Origin: Limnephilus marmoratus | Taxonomy: Eukaryota > Arthropoda > Insecta > Trichoptera > Limnephilidae | DNA: 64,000 bases | Reading direction: 5' to 3' | Assembly (NCBI GenBank): GCA_917880885.1 | Contig: OU862908.1 | Span: 54,581,819-54,645,818 of the forward strand | Shown: piece by piece, positions 24,352-34,749 of the stretch | Layout: every line of letters begins with the position of its first letter | Position numbering within the stretch: position 1 is the stretch's first letter | Program-made: the position numbers and the translations under genes | Notes under the pieces: generated by a model | Seen by the model: only the letters and a program-made list of their open reading frames with translations | The model's database searches: none | What the model was told of the DNA's origin: nothing

Positions 24352-25074
24352 TCAGCACCATTCCTCGCTATGCTGTGCTAGAACATCTATTCTGCCGTAT
24401 GGTATTTTGAACAAGTCGTGTCGACGACTACGGCTGAAATTTTCAGGCACGTATAAGTCATAACATTCCAAGAGGAATGGGCTGTCAATACGGTTATGGA
24501 TTATGTCAAAACTAAGAATTGCAAGATTTGCATGACGTCTAGTTTCCAAGCTAAATCTATTTGTTGCCTCAAGTAATTCCATATGGTGCATGAATCTCGG
24601 GTACGTTCCATGCATCCGCATATAGACATACCTAAGGAATTTTTTCTGAATTTGTTCTAGCATATTAATATATTTCGCTTGGTGCGGAGTCCACACACCA
24701 CTGGCATACTCCAGCTTACTTCTTATGACTCCATCAAACATGGCTATCATTGCATCTGGGTCATCAAATTGCTTACATATTCTGATGATGAAACCCAGGA
24801 GTTTGTAGCACGCTGGAGTGAGCCGTGATATATGATCCGAGAATGTCAGTTTGGGATCAAAGACGATACCGAGATCTTTAAAGCTGTTGACTCGGCATAA
24901 TGTTTGCCCTTTAATGTTGTATTCAAAAACTATGGGCTTCTCGGAGCGGGTATATGTCATAGGTACACATTTTTTTATATTGAATTCTAATTTGTTCTTT
25001 ACTGACCATTCTGCAATAGCATCAAGGTCAGATTGCATTTTTAAGCAGTCATAGTAACAAATTATTTCCATCAA
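24352..25074 (-). pseudogene. LINE reverse transcriptase, active-site region to C-terminus
   Basis: The frame runs on from about 25190: GIPQGSNLGPLLFLILIDD, then CLLFANDLKLL where the family has FADD, then the 240-codon stretch 24352-25074. The Asp-to-Asn change at the catalytic pair is seen directly (codon AAT near 25087-25089), so the polymerase is dead. Downstream blocks are recognisable: KLEFNIKKCVPMTYTRS, the thumb motif FKDLGIVFDPKLTF, and RSKLEYASGVWTPHQAKY. The C-terminus is complete, ending at 24352 upstream of the poly(A). Confidence 0.85.
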
Positions 25075-25136
25075 AAGTTTGAGGTCATTTGCAAATAGAA
25101 GACATTTGCAATATTTTACACAAACCTGGATGTCAT

Positions 25137-25700
25137 CTATAAGTATAAGGAACAGTAAAGGACCAAGGTTTGAACCTTGGGGAATACCTGATAACGCCGG
25201 GAATTGTTTAGATTCATGTCCATTTTGTCCATTACATATTGACTTCTGGCTTTTAAATAGGACGCGAAGAATATAAGCGTTTGTTGATCGAAACCAAGTT
25301 TGTACATTTTAAGTAGTAAAATATCATGATCAACTCGATCAAAAGCCTTGGCAAAATCCGTATACACTACATCTGTTTGGTGTCTCGAGTCCAGTCCGAC
25401 GGCCACCAATCTCGAAAATGTTAACAAATTTGAAACCGTGGATTTTCTTGGCATGAAACCGTGTTGATTTTCTCCTAGAAATGGCATAATTTGGTGATGT
25501 AATTTCTTGTAAATAATCATTTCAAATATTTTTGGTATGGTTGACAGTACAGCTACTGGTCTGTAATTCCTTATATCAGACTTGTCTCCAGCTTTGAAAA
25601 TTGGGCTTACACGCGTGAGTTTCCAAGAATAAGGGAAATAACCAGTCGATATGCTAAGATTAAATATATAGCTCAGCGGTTTACAAATGGTTTTTGACAT
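25137..25700 (-). pseudogene. LINE reverse transcriptase, fingers and palm (fragment)
   Basis: 187 codons in one frame, with readable RT sequence starting further upstream at about 25800. Motifs: YRPVAVLSTIPKIFE, QHGFMPRKSTVSNL, and the first palm block DVVYTDFAKAFDRVDH, which holds the first catalytic Asp. Near 25210 the frame shifts. The GIPQGS block is then found in the next frame (ALSGIPQGSNLGPLLFL), which runs on to the altered active site. Confidence 0.8.
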
Positions 25701-25797
25701 ATGAGCAATTATATTAGGGGGTATTCCGTCTGGGCCTGCAGCCTTGTCGAGTTTTAAAGTTCGAGTACAGGAGTCTACTTCCTCTGGACAGGTCAGC

Positions 25798-26079
25798 TCA
25801 AGACCGATTTTGCCAATATTCCAGGGCCTCTCGGTTCGAGTAAAGTCTAGATTTAGTTTTAGTTCTTATCTGGCTGTACACTGATTTGAAATAATCGGCA
25901 AATTTTTGGCTTACTATTTCGGGATCGGAAAAAGTTTCCGTTCTATCACTTAAGTTAATTTGGGTATATGGATTTGCTTTTTGGGATTTAATAAAATCCC
26001 AAAAACATTTGACATCATCTTTGATCACATACTGAACTTTTTCTAAATACTGACGCTTTGCGCTTAAGACGCCTTCCAT
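25798..26079 (-). pseudogene. LINE ORF2 linker between endonuclease and RT (fragment)
   Basis: 93 codons with the helical, charged linker pattern typical before the RT fingers (KRQYLEKVQYVIKDDVKCFW, then FADYFKSVYSQ). The frame ends at 25798 with EYWQNRS. The RT resumes in a different frame at about 25800 (ELTCPEEVDS, then AAGPDGIPPNII), so an indel separates them. Confidence 0.7.
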
Positions 26080-26094
26080 GAGATGTTTGCTCTA

Positions 26095-27775
26095 TTTTAA
26101 ACGAGTGGTGTTTTATTAAACATTTTCACACTTTTCGCATCGATTTTATTGGTTTAAATATTAGCGCGCCTCTCTAATATTCGTGATTACATATCTCTCC
26201 ATCTTCTTCTTGTCGAGCGCTGATGCGGCGCCTTAAAGTTTTTCATAGTTTTACATAAAGGGATTGTAGGCAGTGTACGATTGTATGGTTCCATGACAAT
26301 TCGTCCCCCGGCGTACTTATATACAATGTGCAGTCGCTTTGGGAAAATATGTTTTACATAATTACACAAAATATAACTACGTGACTCCGTAGGGATGTGC
26401 AAAGAATTTACCGCCAAATAACAAAATAATAAAACACATTTTCATTCAAATACCTCAAGGAAAAATCTGCTTCTCTATTTACTGTATGCACCAGTGCATA
26501 AGTAGAATAAAATCGACACTGTATATAAATGCCTTTGATATACATATACATATTTTTTTTATTTGTTTTTTTATAGTTTTTATTTATTGCTAGAGCGATC
26601 CCTATGAGTTAAAGAACTCATTTTAGGACAGGAGGAACATACAAATCATGGGTGGGAGGAAATAGTTAAAATTTTACATATGAATTTAGATACTAAATAT
26701 ATAAGTTTCACATACAATGTAGACGAAAAAATAAAAGACAGGTTGAGTAGAACAAACAACAACAGAAAACAATTAAAGAAAAAAGGCACAATGTTATACA
26801 GATATGGATGATTACAACTAAATGGATTCATACCAACTTATTATTAAGGGCATTTTCGAAGTCGAACTGAATACCTTTATCGTTTGAAATTGGTAAATAA
26901 TGCACAAAAAATATAAAAATCATTTTGGAGGATCAATTTTCGAATCACCGATTGTATACACATATTATGCAGACTTTTTAAAATATATTTTATTTACAAT
27001 CGCAGTGATTTTACGAAACATTCGGTTAGCTTTTCTAGAGTTGTAACTATTTATGTCCTGATTATAATATATTTTTTTTCATTCATGTTGTAAGGAATTT
27101 CTTAAGAAAACCCTTGGATATTATTTTAGGAAACATATAAAACACGGCTTTTTCACCCGTTTATATATTATTTGAGATAACGAAAAAATTATATCAGCGG
27201 GGTGTCGGGAATTGCTAAATATCCTGCAGAGTTTGTCGAGAGCGATGTCTCATGCTGTGAAACTGTTAGCGTAAAACTTTTCTCTTATTACATACTTCAA
27301 TAATTTATTTCTATAGTTGCTCTTCTTCGTCAGTTACAACTCAAAAATTTTACAAAAACTTTCTCAACTTTTGATGACATTTGGTGCTTCTATTATTACT
27401 TGTTTAGAATTTCCCCTGGATTTTACATTGACATACAACATATAAAATGAAACTTTTGTGCCATATCGTCGATCAGATTGTCAGCAAGGTATTAATATCT
27501 AGATATTATATTGTGCGCACTGCCATCAGAAGAAATAGACTTGCCCTATTTCATAATAGGGGTATCATTTTGAAGAAATGGAGTCACACAGCGTGATCAT
27601 GTTTTTAGCACCGTGAGATTTGAGAATGTTTTAAATAATCATGGACACCAACCGTTGATCGCGTAAGAGCGCACAATAAAATAACCAGACAAATAAGAAA
27701 AATCTAAATGGAAGAAAAGATATTTATAGAAGCTAAAATGTTTGAAAAGCAAAGTTCGCTAAAGTAAGACAACGG
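26095..27775. other. AT-rich spacer, no gene seen
   Basis: No supported gene, repeat or RNA. Short ORFs at 26187-26417 and 26646-26831 (minus) have no recognisable features. Confidence 0.45.
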
Positions 27776-27779
27776 TTAC

Positions 27780-27927
27780 TAAAGTAAGACAACGCAGTCC
27801 ATTGTGGGACTTTTCTGCCCAGTAGATCTAGCACAGTGAAATGATCGGATCGATAGGCATAACTTCTGATGATTTTGTATCGAGGTCTCCACACAATTTC
27901 ACCGTTGACTGCCAAACCGATATAGAC
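27780..27927 (-). CDS. candidate internal coding exon, unknown gene
   Basis: On the minus strand a good acceptor, CTCTTATTTATTTCAG, is followed directly at 27927 by a frame reading VYIGLAVNGEIVWRPRYKII, then RSYAYRSDHFTVLDLLGRKV. A possible donor, GTAACC, lies after 27780; the frame itself stays open to 27733. The exon would start in phase 0 at 148 nt, a usual size. The translation is balanced in composition and unlike the chance ORFs nearby, which makes it one of the better host-exon candidates in the window. The family was not recognised and no partner exon was found. The phase and donor are inference. Confidence 0.45.
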
Positions 27928-28145
27928 CTGAAATAAATAAGAGATCGATATACGCTGCCAAGAATGAAGATATTTTCCATGAATTGACAAACGCCAAGTA
28001 ATTACGTAATAATATTAATAAATTGTCAATGTTGAATTGAAATACTAAGCATTGGCAATCCGCATTTACCTGTTAACACTAAATGGGAGTTAATTAGTGA
28101 ATCAGTTCCTTAGTCACATTTCAACCACTTTATTTTTTAAAGATC

Positions 28146-28180
28146 GAACGGAACAAATTTGTCGCGTCTTAGTTGAATTA
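28146..28180. repeat. 35 bp direct repeat, left copy, flanking R1 copy B
   Basis: Begins GAACGGAACAAATTTGTCGC and ends AGTTGAATTA; a perfect second copy lies at 29950-29984. Together they bracket composite repeat R1 copy B. It is longer than a usual target-site duplication. Confidence 0.85.
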
Positions 28181-28724
28181 AATCATTCTTTGAGAACAGT
28201 TTTTTTATATTATGTTGGAAAACTGATTTATTCGCGTGCTGATGACATGCAAGCAGAATCATATTGCTTTGTTGAATAAACCATCGTCATAATCCGAAAT
28301 GTCAATCTTCCCCAGATGCAATTACTTTCAGATTTCCTATTATGCAAACGATATTGAATTTTCCATTTAAATTTTAATGAAACGTCTAAACGCGGCGCTA
28401 CCGTTTTTGCATTATTAGAGCGTACGCTGTAACGGTGTAAGCCCCAAGACATGTTCTGACGTAGGCTTAGAAGTAAGATCAATATCCGTTCTCATCATAA
28501 ACACATCTCCTAATCAATCAAGCATAACTAATCTCAAGCAGACATTTTTGGAGAGGTATATATTTGAGGCACGAGCGATATGTGGGAGACTGGATAATTT
28601 CTAATAGTAGGCACACAAATGATATTTATTTCCATTCAGCCGCCTAATAAGGTGATAAGCTATGGTGGTAAGTAATACAATATTTCACGCACAGATTATT
28701 TAGAGCAGATTCAAATTTTTGGAT

Positions 28725-29249
28725 CGGACCGACACACACTAGTCGGTTGTCGGCACTAGTTGTTCAAACGCGTCGTGCCGATAAGGCGCAATTTATTTAA
28801 CTGTATTCTTGAAGACATATTTTATAAATGACTAGCTGACCCGACAGAAGTTGTCCTGTTTTAGATATGAATATTCTATTCGAACTGGAAAAAGTAATAA
28901 TAAAAAAATATTATTTCAAAAAAATATCGTTTATTGATTTAGGTCCATCAGAATATGCCAGTATGCCATATGTAATAATGGATTTACAAAGTGGAAAAAA
29001 TATGGTCCTGAGGATTGTTCTTGGAAATACACTTTTGATTGACTTTATAAGATGCATGACTCTTTTCAGTTTACGCAATTGTGTATTTACGCAACACAAA
29101 TTGTTATTCCAATAATATCCGACCCGATAGTAAAATCGTGAAAAACGACCCGTAAATGTGTCGCCACCGACAGTTTTATCGAATCCCACTAATGTGACAA
29201 ATGTAAATACAAGGCAGTATAGTATCTGGCCGAAAAATGTGTCGGTCCG
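28725..29249. mobile_element. non-autonomous inverted-repeat element with captured LINE fragment (copy B)
   Basis: Same 12 bp ends as 20822-21380 (CGGACCGACACA and TGTGTCGGTCCG). It lacks 34 bp present in copy A. The LINE fragment (minus ORF 28911-29189) is shorter because of that deletion. Confidence 0.6.
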
Positions 29250-29391
29250 ACCTGATGTGAACCTCCTCCAATTTCAGTTTTTTTTTTAAATCAGCGACAA
29301 TAGAGAGGATTATCTACGTGTTGTACTTTAACTATTTTACCATTAAGCGCTTACTCCGCGAGGTGTTAAGCGTAATCACTGTACTTAGTCG

Positions 29392-29898
29392 TCTTCGGGT
29401 ATTTCCCCCCAATCTCCCATTTACTTTTCTTTGAGGCATCACCGAGGAACCGGCTAAGGGGCGCGGAAGCTGAGTGTGGTTCACGACTAGACCGAATGTC
29501 ATGCGCATTCTTGCTGGGACTGCCAATCGATTGAAGAGGACTCCCAACCGTTTGCCATTCCCTTTTATTACTTATCTATTGTGTCTTCTTCCCAAACAGG
29601 TGCTTGTAGGATACGCTGTAGGTATACAATCACCCAGCGCTTGCCACCTCGTAGACTTTCACCAACCTGTCCCATTGTCTTGTCTATATTTTGTCATACT
29701 AACACATATTGTATCTGTATTTCCCGCTAAGCACTTGCATACTGCTTACTAACAACGTATGCAGGGACATTGGAGGTCTAGTTTCGTTATCAAATGTAGA
29801 GTCGTTTTTACCCAAAAAATTAGAGTCCTTGCAAGAGCCTTGAAGGGGTAACCATCTGTTACCTATACCAGGGCGGGTAAGTGGTGGGTGCTCCAATA
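29392..29898. mobile_element. 507 bp unclassified insertion with 10 bp target duplication
   Basis: Flanked by the perfect direct repeat TACTTAGTCG at 29382-29391 and 29899-29908. Removing the insert with one repeat restores the sequence seen in copy A around its own insertion point. The insert has no terminal inverted repeats, no TG...CA ends, no poly(A) and no recognisable coding sequence. Its ends are TCTTCGGG and CTCCAATA. It could be a SINE of unknown type, a DNA-element derivative or a retrotransposon fragment. Confidence 0.7.
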
Positions 29899-29949
29899 TA
29901 CTTAGTCGGTTTTTCATACCTTTTCTTCTATTTTTCTGATTAATGAACT

Positions 29950-29984
29950 GAACGGAACAAATTTGTCGCGTCTTAGTTGAATTA
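29950..29984. repeat. 35 bp direct repeat, right copy
   Basis: Perfect second copy of 28146-28180. Confidence 0.85.
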
Positions 29985-31224
29985 TAAAAATTAATTATCA
30001 GTCAATGGATCTCTTATATGACTTCTTTCATTTATAAATGCTTCGTTAGTTGAACTCTGTTAATTAATAAGCCAGTAATTTTGCATAACGAATGACATTG
30101 TCCAAATAAATGCGTATTTGGCATTTAATCGAAACTTATGGAATACTCTGAAAGATGGGCTATAGTTTATCAATGGTCAGTCGGAATATCTGTAAACAAT
30201 TGATGACCGTGATCGCAAATATTGATAACTGACCATAGATGACGGATTTTGTCTATTTCGTATTGATTTAGGGTTTTATCGATCGTCCATGCTAGACCTC
30301 CATGATCGGAATGTTCGTAAAAACGGTTAAATAACCAAACCGCCTTAAAATCAGGTTGCGGGACAATGCTAAGAATGAGTGGGTTTGGTAAATTATAACA
30401 CATTCGTAAAAGTACCTAACTAATTAGTATAACGATATATTCCGTATGGGAAATAAGCCCGAACTTTTGTTCAACCGATTTGGGATTTCTTGATAAGTTT
30501 TTTCCGCAACTAGCAAAATAGCCAAAAATATTAATTCGTAAGCAGATTTCATTTTTGAGCACTAAATGGTGATGTTACAAAGCTAGGTACCTGTACCGTC
30601 AGTTTCATTATTGACAAATCACTGACAGGGACAGCTCACACCACTCGCTCTGATCCACGCAATTTGGTTGTTCCCCTCGCCCCTATGGGCAGCTATGGTT
30701 CCCTATACTTTGTTACTCTGTGATTGAGCGTATTTTATTGTTATAAAAATTCAACATATTTGTACGATAAAGATGGAAGTCTCTACTTTTTTGTGACGTG
30801 CGGTTGCTCCTGGGCATGGGCAGCTCTGTCTCTCTTTTCTTTGTATGTCTGAAATTCTGCATTTTTTTGTTGTTTTAAAAATTCAACAAATCAATAGGAT
30901 AAAGATGGATCTCTTTAAATTTCGGTGACGTGCAGTTACTGTCACAAATTACAACAGAACCCAATTTCTATCCAATTATTTATTCGCTTTGACCCCGTAT
31001 TTTCTTTTTCATTTCATATTCCAAACTTTTTTTCTTCAACTTACCGGCTTAGCTTTCACCCTTCAAGAATTTTTTTGGCTATCACTTTAATGGGGGGATA
31101 AAGGGAAGTCGAATTTTTACTTTAATATTGTTAAAATATTCGTAAAATTGGAATAAAAAATATGTTTTTGAATTCCAGCTTGATCTTTTTAGGTTTGAAA
31201 ATAAATTCTAGATATATGTATAGA
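29985..31224. other. spacer with a diverged tandem duplication
   Basis: No gene seen. About 30690-30955 contains two diverged copies of a roughly 130 bp unit, each with AAAAATTCAACA, GATAAAGATGGA and GTGACGTGC in the same order (30750s and 30880s). Confidence 0.45.
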
Positions 31225-32165
31225 TATTGACAACTATTTCAGGTGGATAGAACAAATAAATAAAACATCGGGTAAAGTCAGAAAACTTATATATTTTTTT
31301 TAAGAACATACGTAACATAATGCCAGTGAAGACTTTAATAACGATATTCTACGCGTTAGGCCAATCAATTATCACCCACGGTATGATCGGTTGGGGTGGT
31401 GCTGCGAAAACTAATATGGACCCTCTCAACAAAGCGCAAAAGGCCTTAATTTAAGTTATTACAAAAAAACCTTTTAGATTCTCGACAATACAGTTATTTA
31501 AAGACTTTGCTGTATTGAACATACAGCAACTGTACATCAAAATTATATCTATACATTACCAAAAAAACAAACTAAACCATCATACTGCACAACACAATTA
31601 CGTCACAAGACATAAATATCAACACATGATTCCGAAGATAAATACTGCATATGGACAAAGATATTATCATAATCTGGCACCAAAAATTTTTAATTTAATT
31701 GAAAAAGATGTTAAAGACAAAACAATGACATGACAAAAAATGCAAATCTAAAACACAAAATTCATAAGTGGATAATCAACAAAGGTATTGCATACTGCGG
31801 GCAGATAACTTGAACAATACAAAAACACACTCAACGCCTGTATTTTTTCTCTTATCCTCACAATTATTTTTGTGGTTCTGATTTGTTTCTTTCATATTTT
31901 TTTTATTTTTTCATTTTTCTTGTCTCTTTTCATTTTCATTTCTTTTACTGTTATTTTATTCTATTTATCTATTTAAATTAAAATGTTTCTATTTTTATCT
32001 TATTTTTCTTCCAAGATTAAGATAACAAAATTAGTTTAAAATTCTGCCACCTCGGAACAGGCTCAGCCTAGTGAGGTGGTATATACAAAAAAAAAATGTA
32101 TATTGTATTTTGATATATTATATTGTAATATCTTGGTAAGTAAATAATAAAAAATAAAATAAAAC
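31225..32165 (+). mobile_element. LINE 3' fragment (related to 1.7-6.2 kb family)
   Basis: Starts in the RT thumb/C-terminal region: FRWIEQINKTSGKVRKLIYF, then a premature stop after NKAQKALI (about 31454), then ORF 31515-31733 (NIQQLYIKIISIHYQKNKLN, and AYGQRYYHNLAPKIFNL at the C-terminus). The 3' UTR holds the family stem-loop at 32046-32080, and the copy ends in an A-rich tail (TAATAAAAAATAAAATAAAA). It is 5'-truncated and inactive. Confidence 0.8.
32046..32080 (+). ncRNA. LINE 3'-UTR stem-loop
   Basis: Arms GCCACCTC and GAGGTGGT pair (one G-U), loop GGAACAGG-CTCAG-CCTAGT. Two base pairs differ from the 1901-1932 stem, both by changes on both sides that keep pairing. Confidence 0.6.
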
Positions 32166-32584
32166 AAAAATATGTGTTGCTTGCTTGTTTGTTTGCTGTT
32201 TATGAGTTGCCATATTAAGCATAGGAAAAGTTTGAAAATATCAACATATCTTCTTTTCTGGATTATTACAACCACATGACACTACATCTGAAAAGTTTTT
32301 TTAATCATTATAAACACCCTTACAAAACTGCCAAAATGTCACAATTTGAGAATGACATTCTGAAGACCATCGATTGTTCAATCAAAATTCAATTTTCCAA
32401 TAAAATTCTTAAATTAATGAATTTACTCACCTGATACTAACCAAAATTGAATACTAAAAAATTTAATCAAGAATTATAGGTACTTTAAATAAGTAAATTT
32501 GATTGAATGTTCAAAAATGAATATGTGTAATATATAAAAATTGAAAATTTGAGTTGAGTTGAGTTTAAAAACTGAATGTATATG

Positions 32585-32762
32585 GACTGAGGGGGGTTCG
32601 CAGGACGGGGGAGCAGGAGAGGGGAGAAGGGAGAGGGATGGCTTGGAAGGTAGAGGGGGAAACAACTTGGGAGGAGAAGGGGGCGAATGGGAAAGGACAC
32701 GCAGGGAGAAACAACTTATTTTTAAGTGGCTTTGCAACGCATGCCGGGAACTCGCTGGTTCA
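32585..32762 (+). mobile_element. degenerate Helitron-like 3' end (copy 2)
   Basis: Matches the 3' half of 34246-34747: GGGGTTCGCAGGACGGGGGA, purine-rich tract, GAATGGGAAAGGACACGCAG, GAGAAACAACTT and a final GGGAACTCGCTGGT where the better copy has GGGACCAGCTAGT. The 5' half is missing. ORFs here are by-products of the purine tract. Confidence 0.65.
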
Positions 32763-32765
32763 TCA

Positions 32766-33648
32766 ATAAAACTTGTATGTTTGTAACTGGTAGCTAGGTG
32801 ATAAATTAGTTAAGAGTAGGTATGTAATATGATTATACTAACACCCTTAGGACGATATTCTTAGTGAAAATATAATGATCTCCACTTGTACAAAAAAGAA
32901 AATTATGTTTATAAGTAAAGTCTTAATAATAATAAAATTACTTGTAAACGAAATGTTAAGAAAGTAACAGAACTTCCTTTCAATTAATTTTACTGAAATT
33001 TGAAAACAATTAGAGGCTCGTTCCGTGAATTTTATTTCCATGGGGCCTTTTCCAAAGTAAAAGCTTAGATTTGAAATACACAACAACATTCAATGCACAG
33101 CTGGCAGGACATTTGCGGAAGTTCAAAACTTAGTGGAATGTTAGGCGTGTTACATTATTCAAAAACGTCTTATTTAACACAAGATTTACGATTTGTGATG
33201 CAAAGAAGAAGAGCTTACTCTTCCGAAAAATTCCTGCTTGAATATTTTATTTCATGTCGTAAAAAAATTTCGAAACTTAATTTGATGCTCATGGATAGCG
33301 ATCATAAAATTCATTCGAACGTAAATTAAGAAGGGTGGTTTTACAGAATTTGAAAAATACATCAAAATTCAAAGTCCATTTTCTTGTTCTGTAAAAGTTC
33401 TATCCAATTTCTCTTATTTTCTAATTAATGACGAAGTTATTTCACAAACCAAAATGATAACAAAATTGAATACAACTTTTACAGAACTTGAAAATTATCT
33501 TAGAAATTTGATGAATTGTTCAAATTCTGTGAAACAACTGGCTCCAAAAATAAAAATCATTTTAAAAATTTTTAAAACTTTTGCAATTCCTCGTTATTTA
33601 TTATAAGATTTGTGAATCTGAAAGTATTTTCATAACAATATTTGCCTC
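32766..33648. other. spacer, no gene seen
   Basis: Only short ORFs, including one at 33093-33329 (plus, 78 codons) that shows no family features. Confidence 0.4.
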
Positions 33649-33720
33649 AGGACCAATTTGGGAGGCGGGTATAAGTACCGCCTCCCACAGAACCATTTAT
33701 TGGGTAAGAGTGTTATTCAC
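33649..33720 (+). mobile_element. SINE-B 5' head fragment
   Basis: AATTTGGGAGGCGGGTATAA and the following block match the 5' end of the copy at 47296. The 3' part is missing. Confidence 0.6.
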
Positions 33721-34245
33721 ACCTGGCTGGTGCATCGCGAACGTCTGCCACGCCGTGACTAAGCGAGAGAGTGCAACGTGGTGGCCATTTGGCGTGGGGG
33801 AACCAGGCCACACTTCAGTGTTGCCGAATTGCGCGTAAAATCAATCCTCGCGTCCGCTGCACCTTGGAGATATTACTTTACGGGCATATCGAAAAAGAAT
33901 TATTAATTGACAAAAAAATAATGTTGGTACCTACTCTGTCGCTAGTCTGATAGCTATTGATATACCTACTTACTAGATACCTACTTACAATTTTTAGAAT
34001 TGAAAGTTTACGCATACTAATAAAATTGTTTGGATCATTTGGAGCTGTTTTCGTTTATGTTTCATTTTTACTGGCAGTAAATGTAATAAGGATTGTTCAT
34101 TTCCTCAGTACTCAGGTAATCTTGCTCAGGGAAATTTCCTGTGGAAGAAATTTTGTTTGATCTTAAATTTTATCGTCTTACAAAATTCTCACAACCTGGT
34201 TGTAAAAGTGATGCATGCTTTATTGCAACGTTCTTCGCAGGTTTA

Positions 34246-34747
34246 TCTATAATATAAAAATGTTTCGCTGAATGTGTTGCTAAGCGCATAACTTTCAAAC
34301 GACTGCACCAAATTGGATAATTCTTTTTTTTCGTGTGTTCGTTATTGTCAGGACAAGGTTTTTATAAAACTTCAGGTGAGCTCTGGCATTATGAAATTTG
34401 TATAAAAAAATTGCTATTGGTGGCACGCGAGGAAGCGGCTATTGCTATGGACGGAGGGGAACCAGGGAGGGGGAGGGGAACCTGGGATGGGGGAGGGAAA
34501 CCTGGGAGGGGGGAGGGAAACCTGGGAGGGGGGAGGGAACTCGGGAGGGGGGTTCGCGGGACGGGGGAAGGGGGGGAGTGGAGTGGGAAGAGGGAAGGTG
34601 GAGGTGACGGAGTGGGAACGCAAGAGGGGAAGAGGACGCAGGAGAAGAAGCGGAGGCGGAAGGAGAACGGGACGAATGGGAAAGGACACTCAAGGAGAAA
34701 CAATTTCTTTATTAAATGGCATAGCAACGCCGTCGGGGACCAGCTAG
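34246..34747 (+). mobile_element. non-autonomous Helitron with purine-rich core
   Basis: Starts TCTATAATATAAAAATG after an A and ends GGGACCAGCTAG before a T, which fits the Helitron rules (5' TC, 3' CTRR, insertion between A and T, no target duplication). The core 34450-34660 is almost pure purine on this strand, with GGGAGGGGG repeats such as GGAAACCTGGGAGGGGGGAG in tandem. The several overlapping ORFs here on both strands are by-products of that tract. No Rep/helicase is encoded. Confidence 0.75.
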
Positions 34748-34749
34748 TC

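Larger units (their letters stand above)
24189..26093 (-). mobile_element. broken LINE (Jockey/CR1-like), 5'-truncated, poly(A)
   Basis: Minus-strand LINE. The tail is an A-run (plus-strand T-run at about 24189-24206), followed upstream by about 150 bp of 3' UTR and the RT in at least three frame pieces: 25798-26079, 25137-25700 (extending to about 25800) and 24352-25074 (extending to about 25190). The endonuclease is absent. No target duplication was recognised. Confidence 0.85.
28181..29949. mobile_element. composite repeat R1, copy B (split by a 507 bp insertion)
   Basis: Near-identical counterpart of 20274-22367. It holds the same nested inverted-repeat element (28725-29249) and the same outer sequence. 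It is bracketed by a perfect 35 bp direct repeat and interrupted by an unclassified insertion at 29392-29898. Copy A has no matching flanking repeat, so B may be the inserted copy. Confidence 0.8.
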
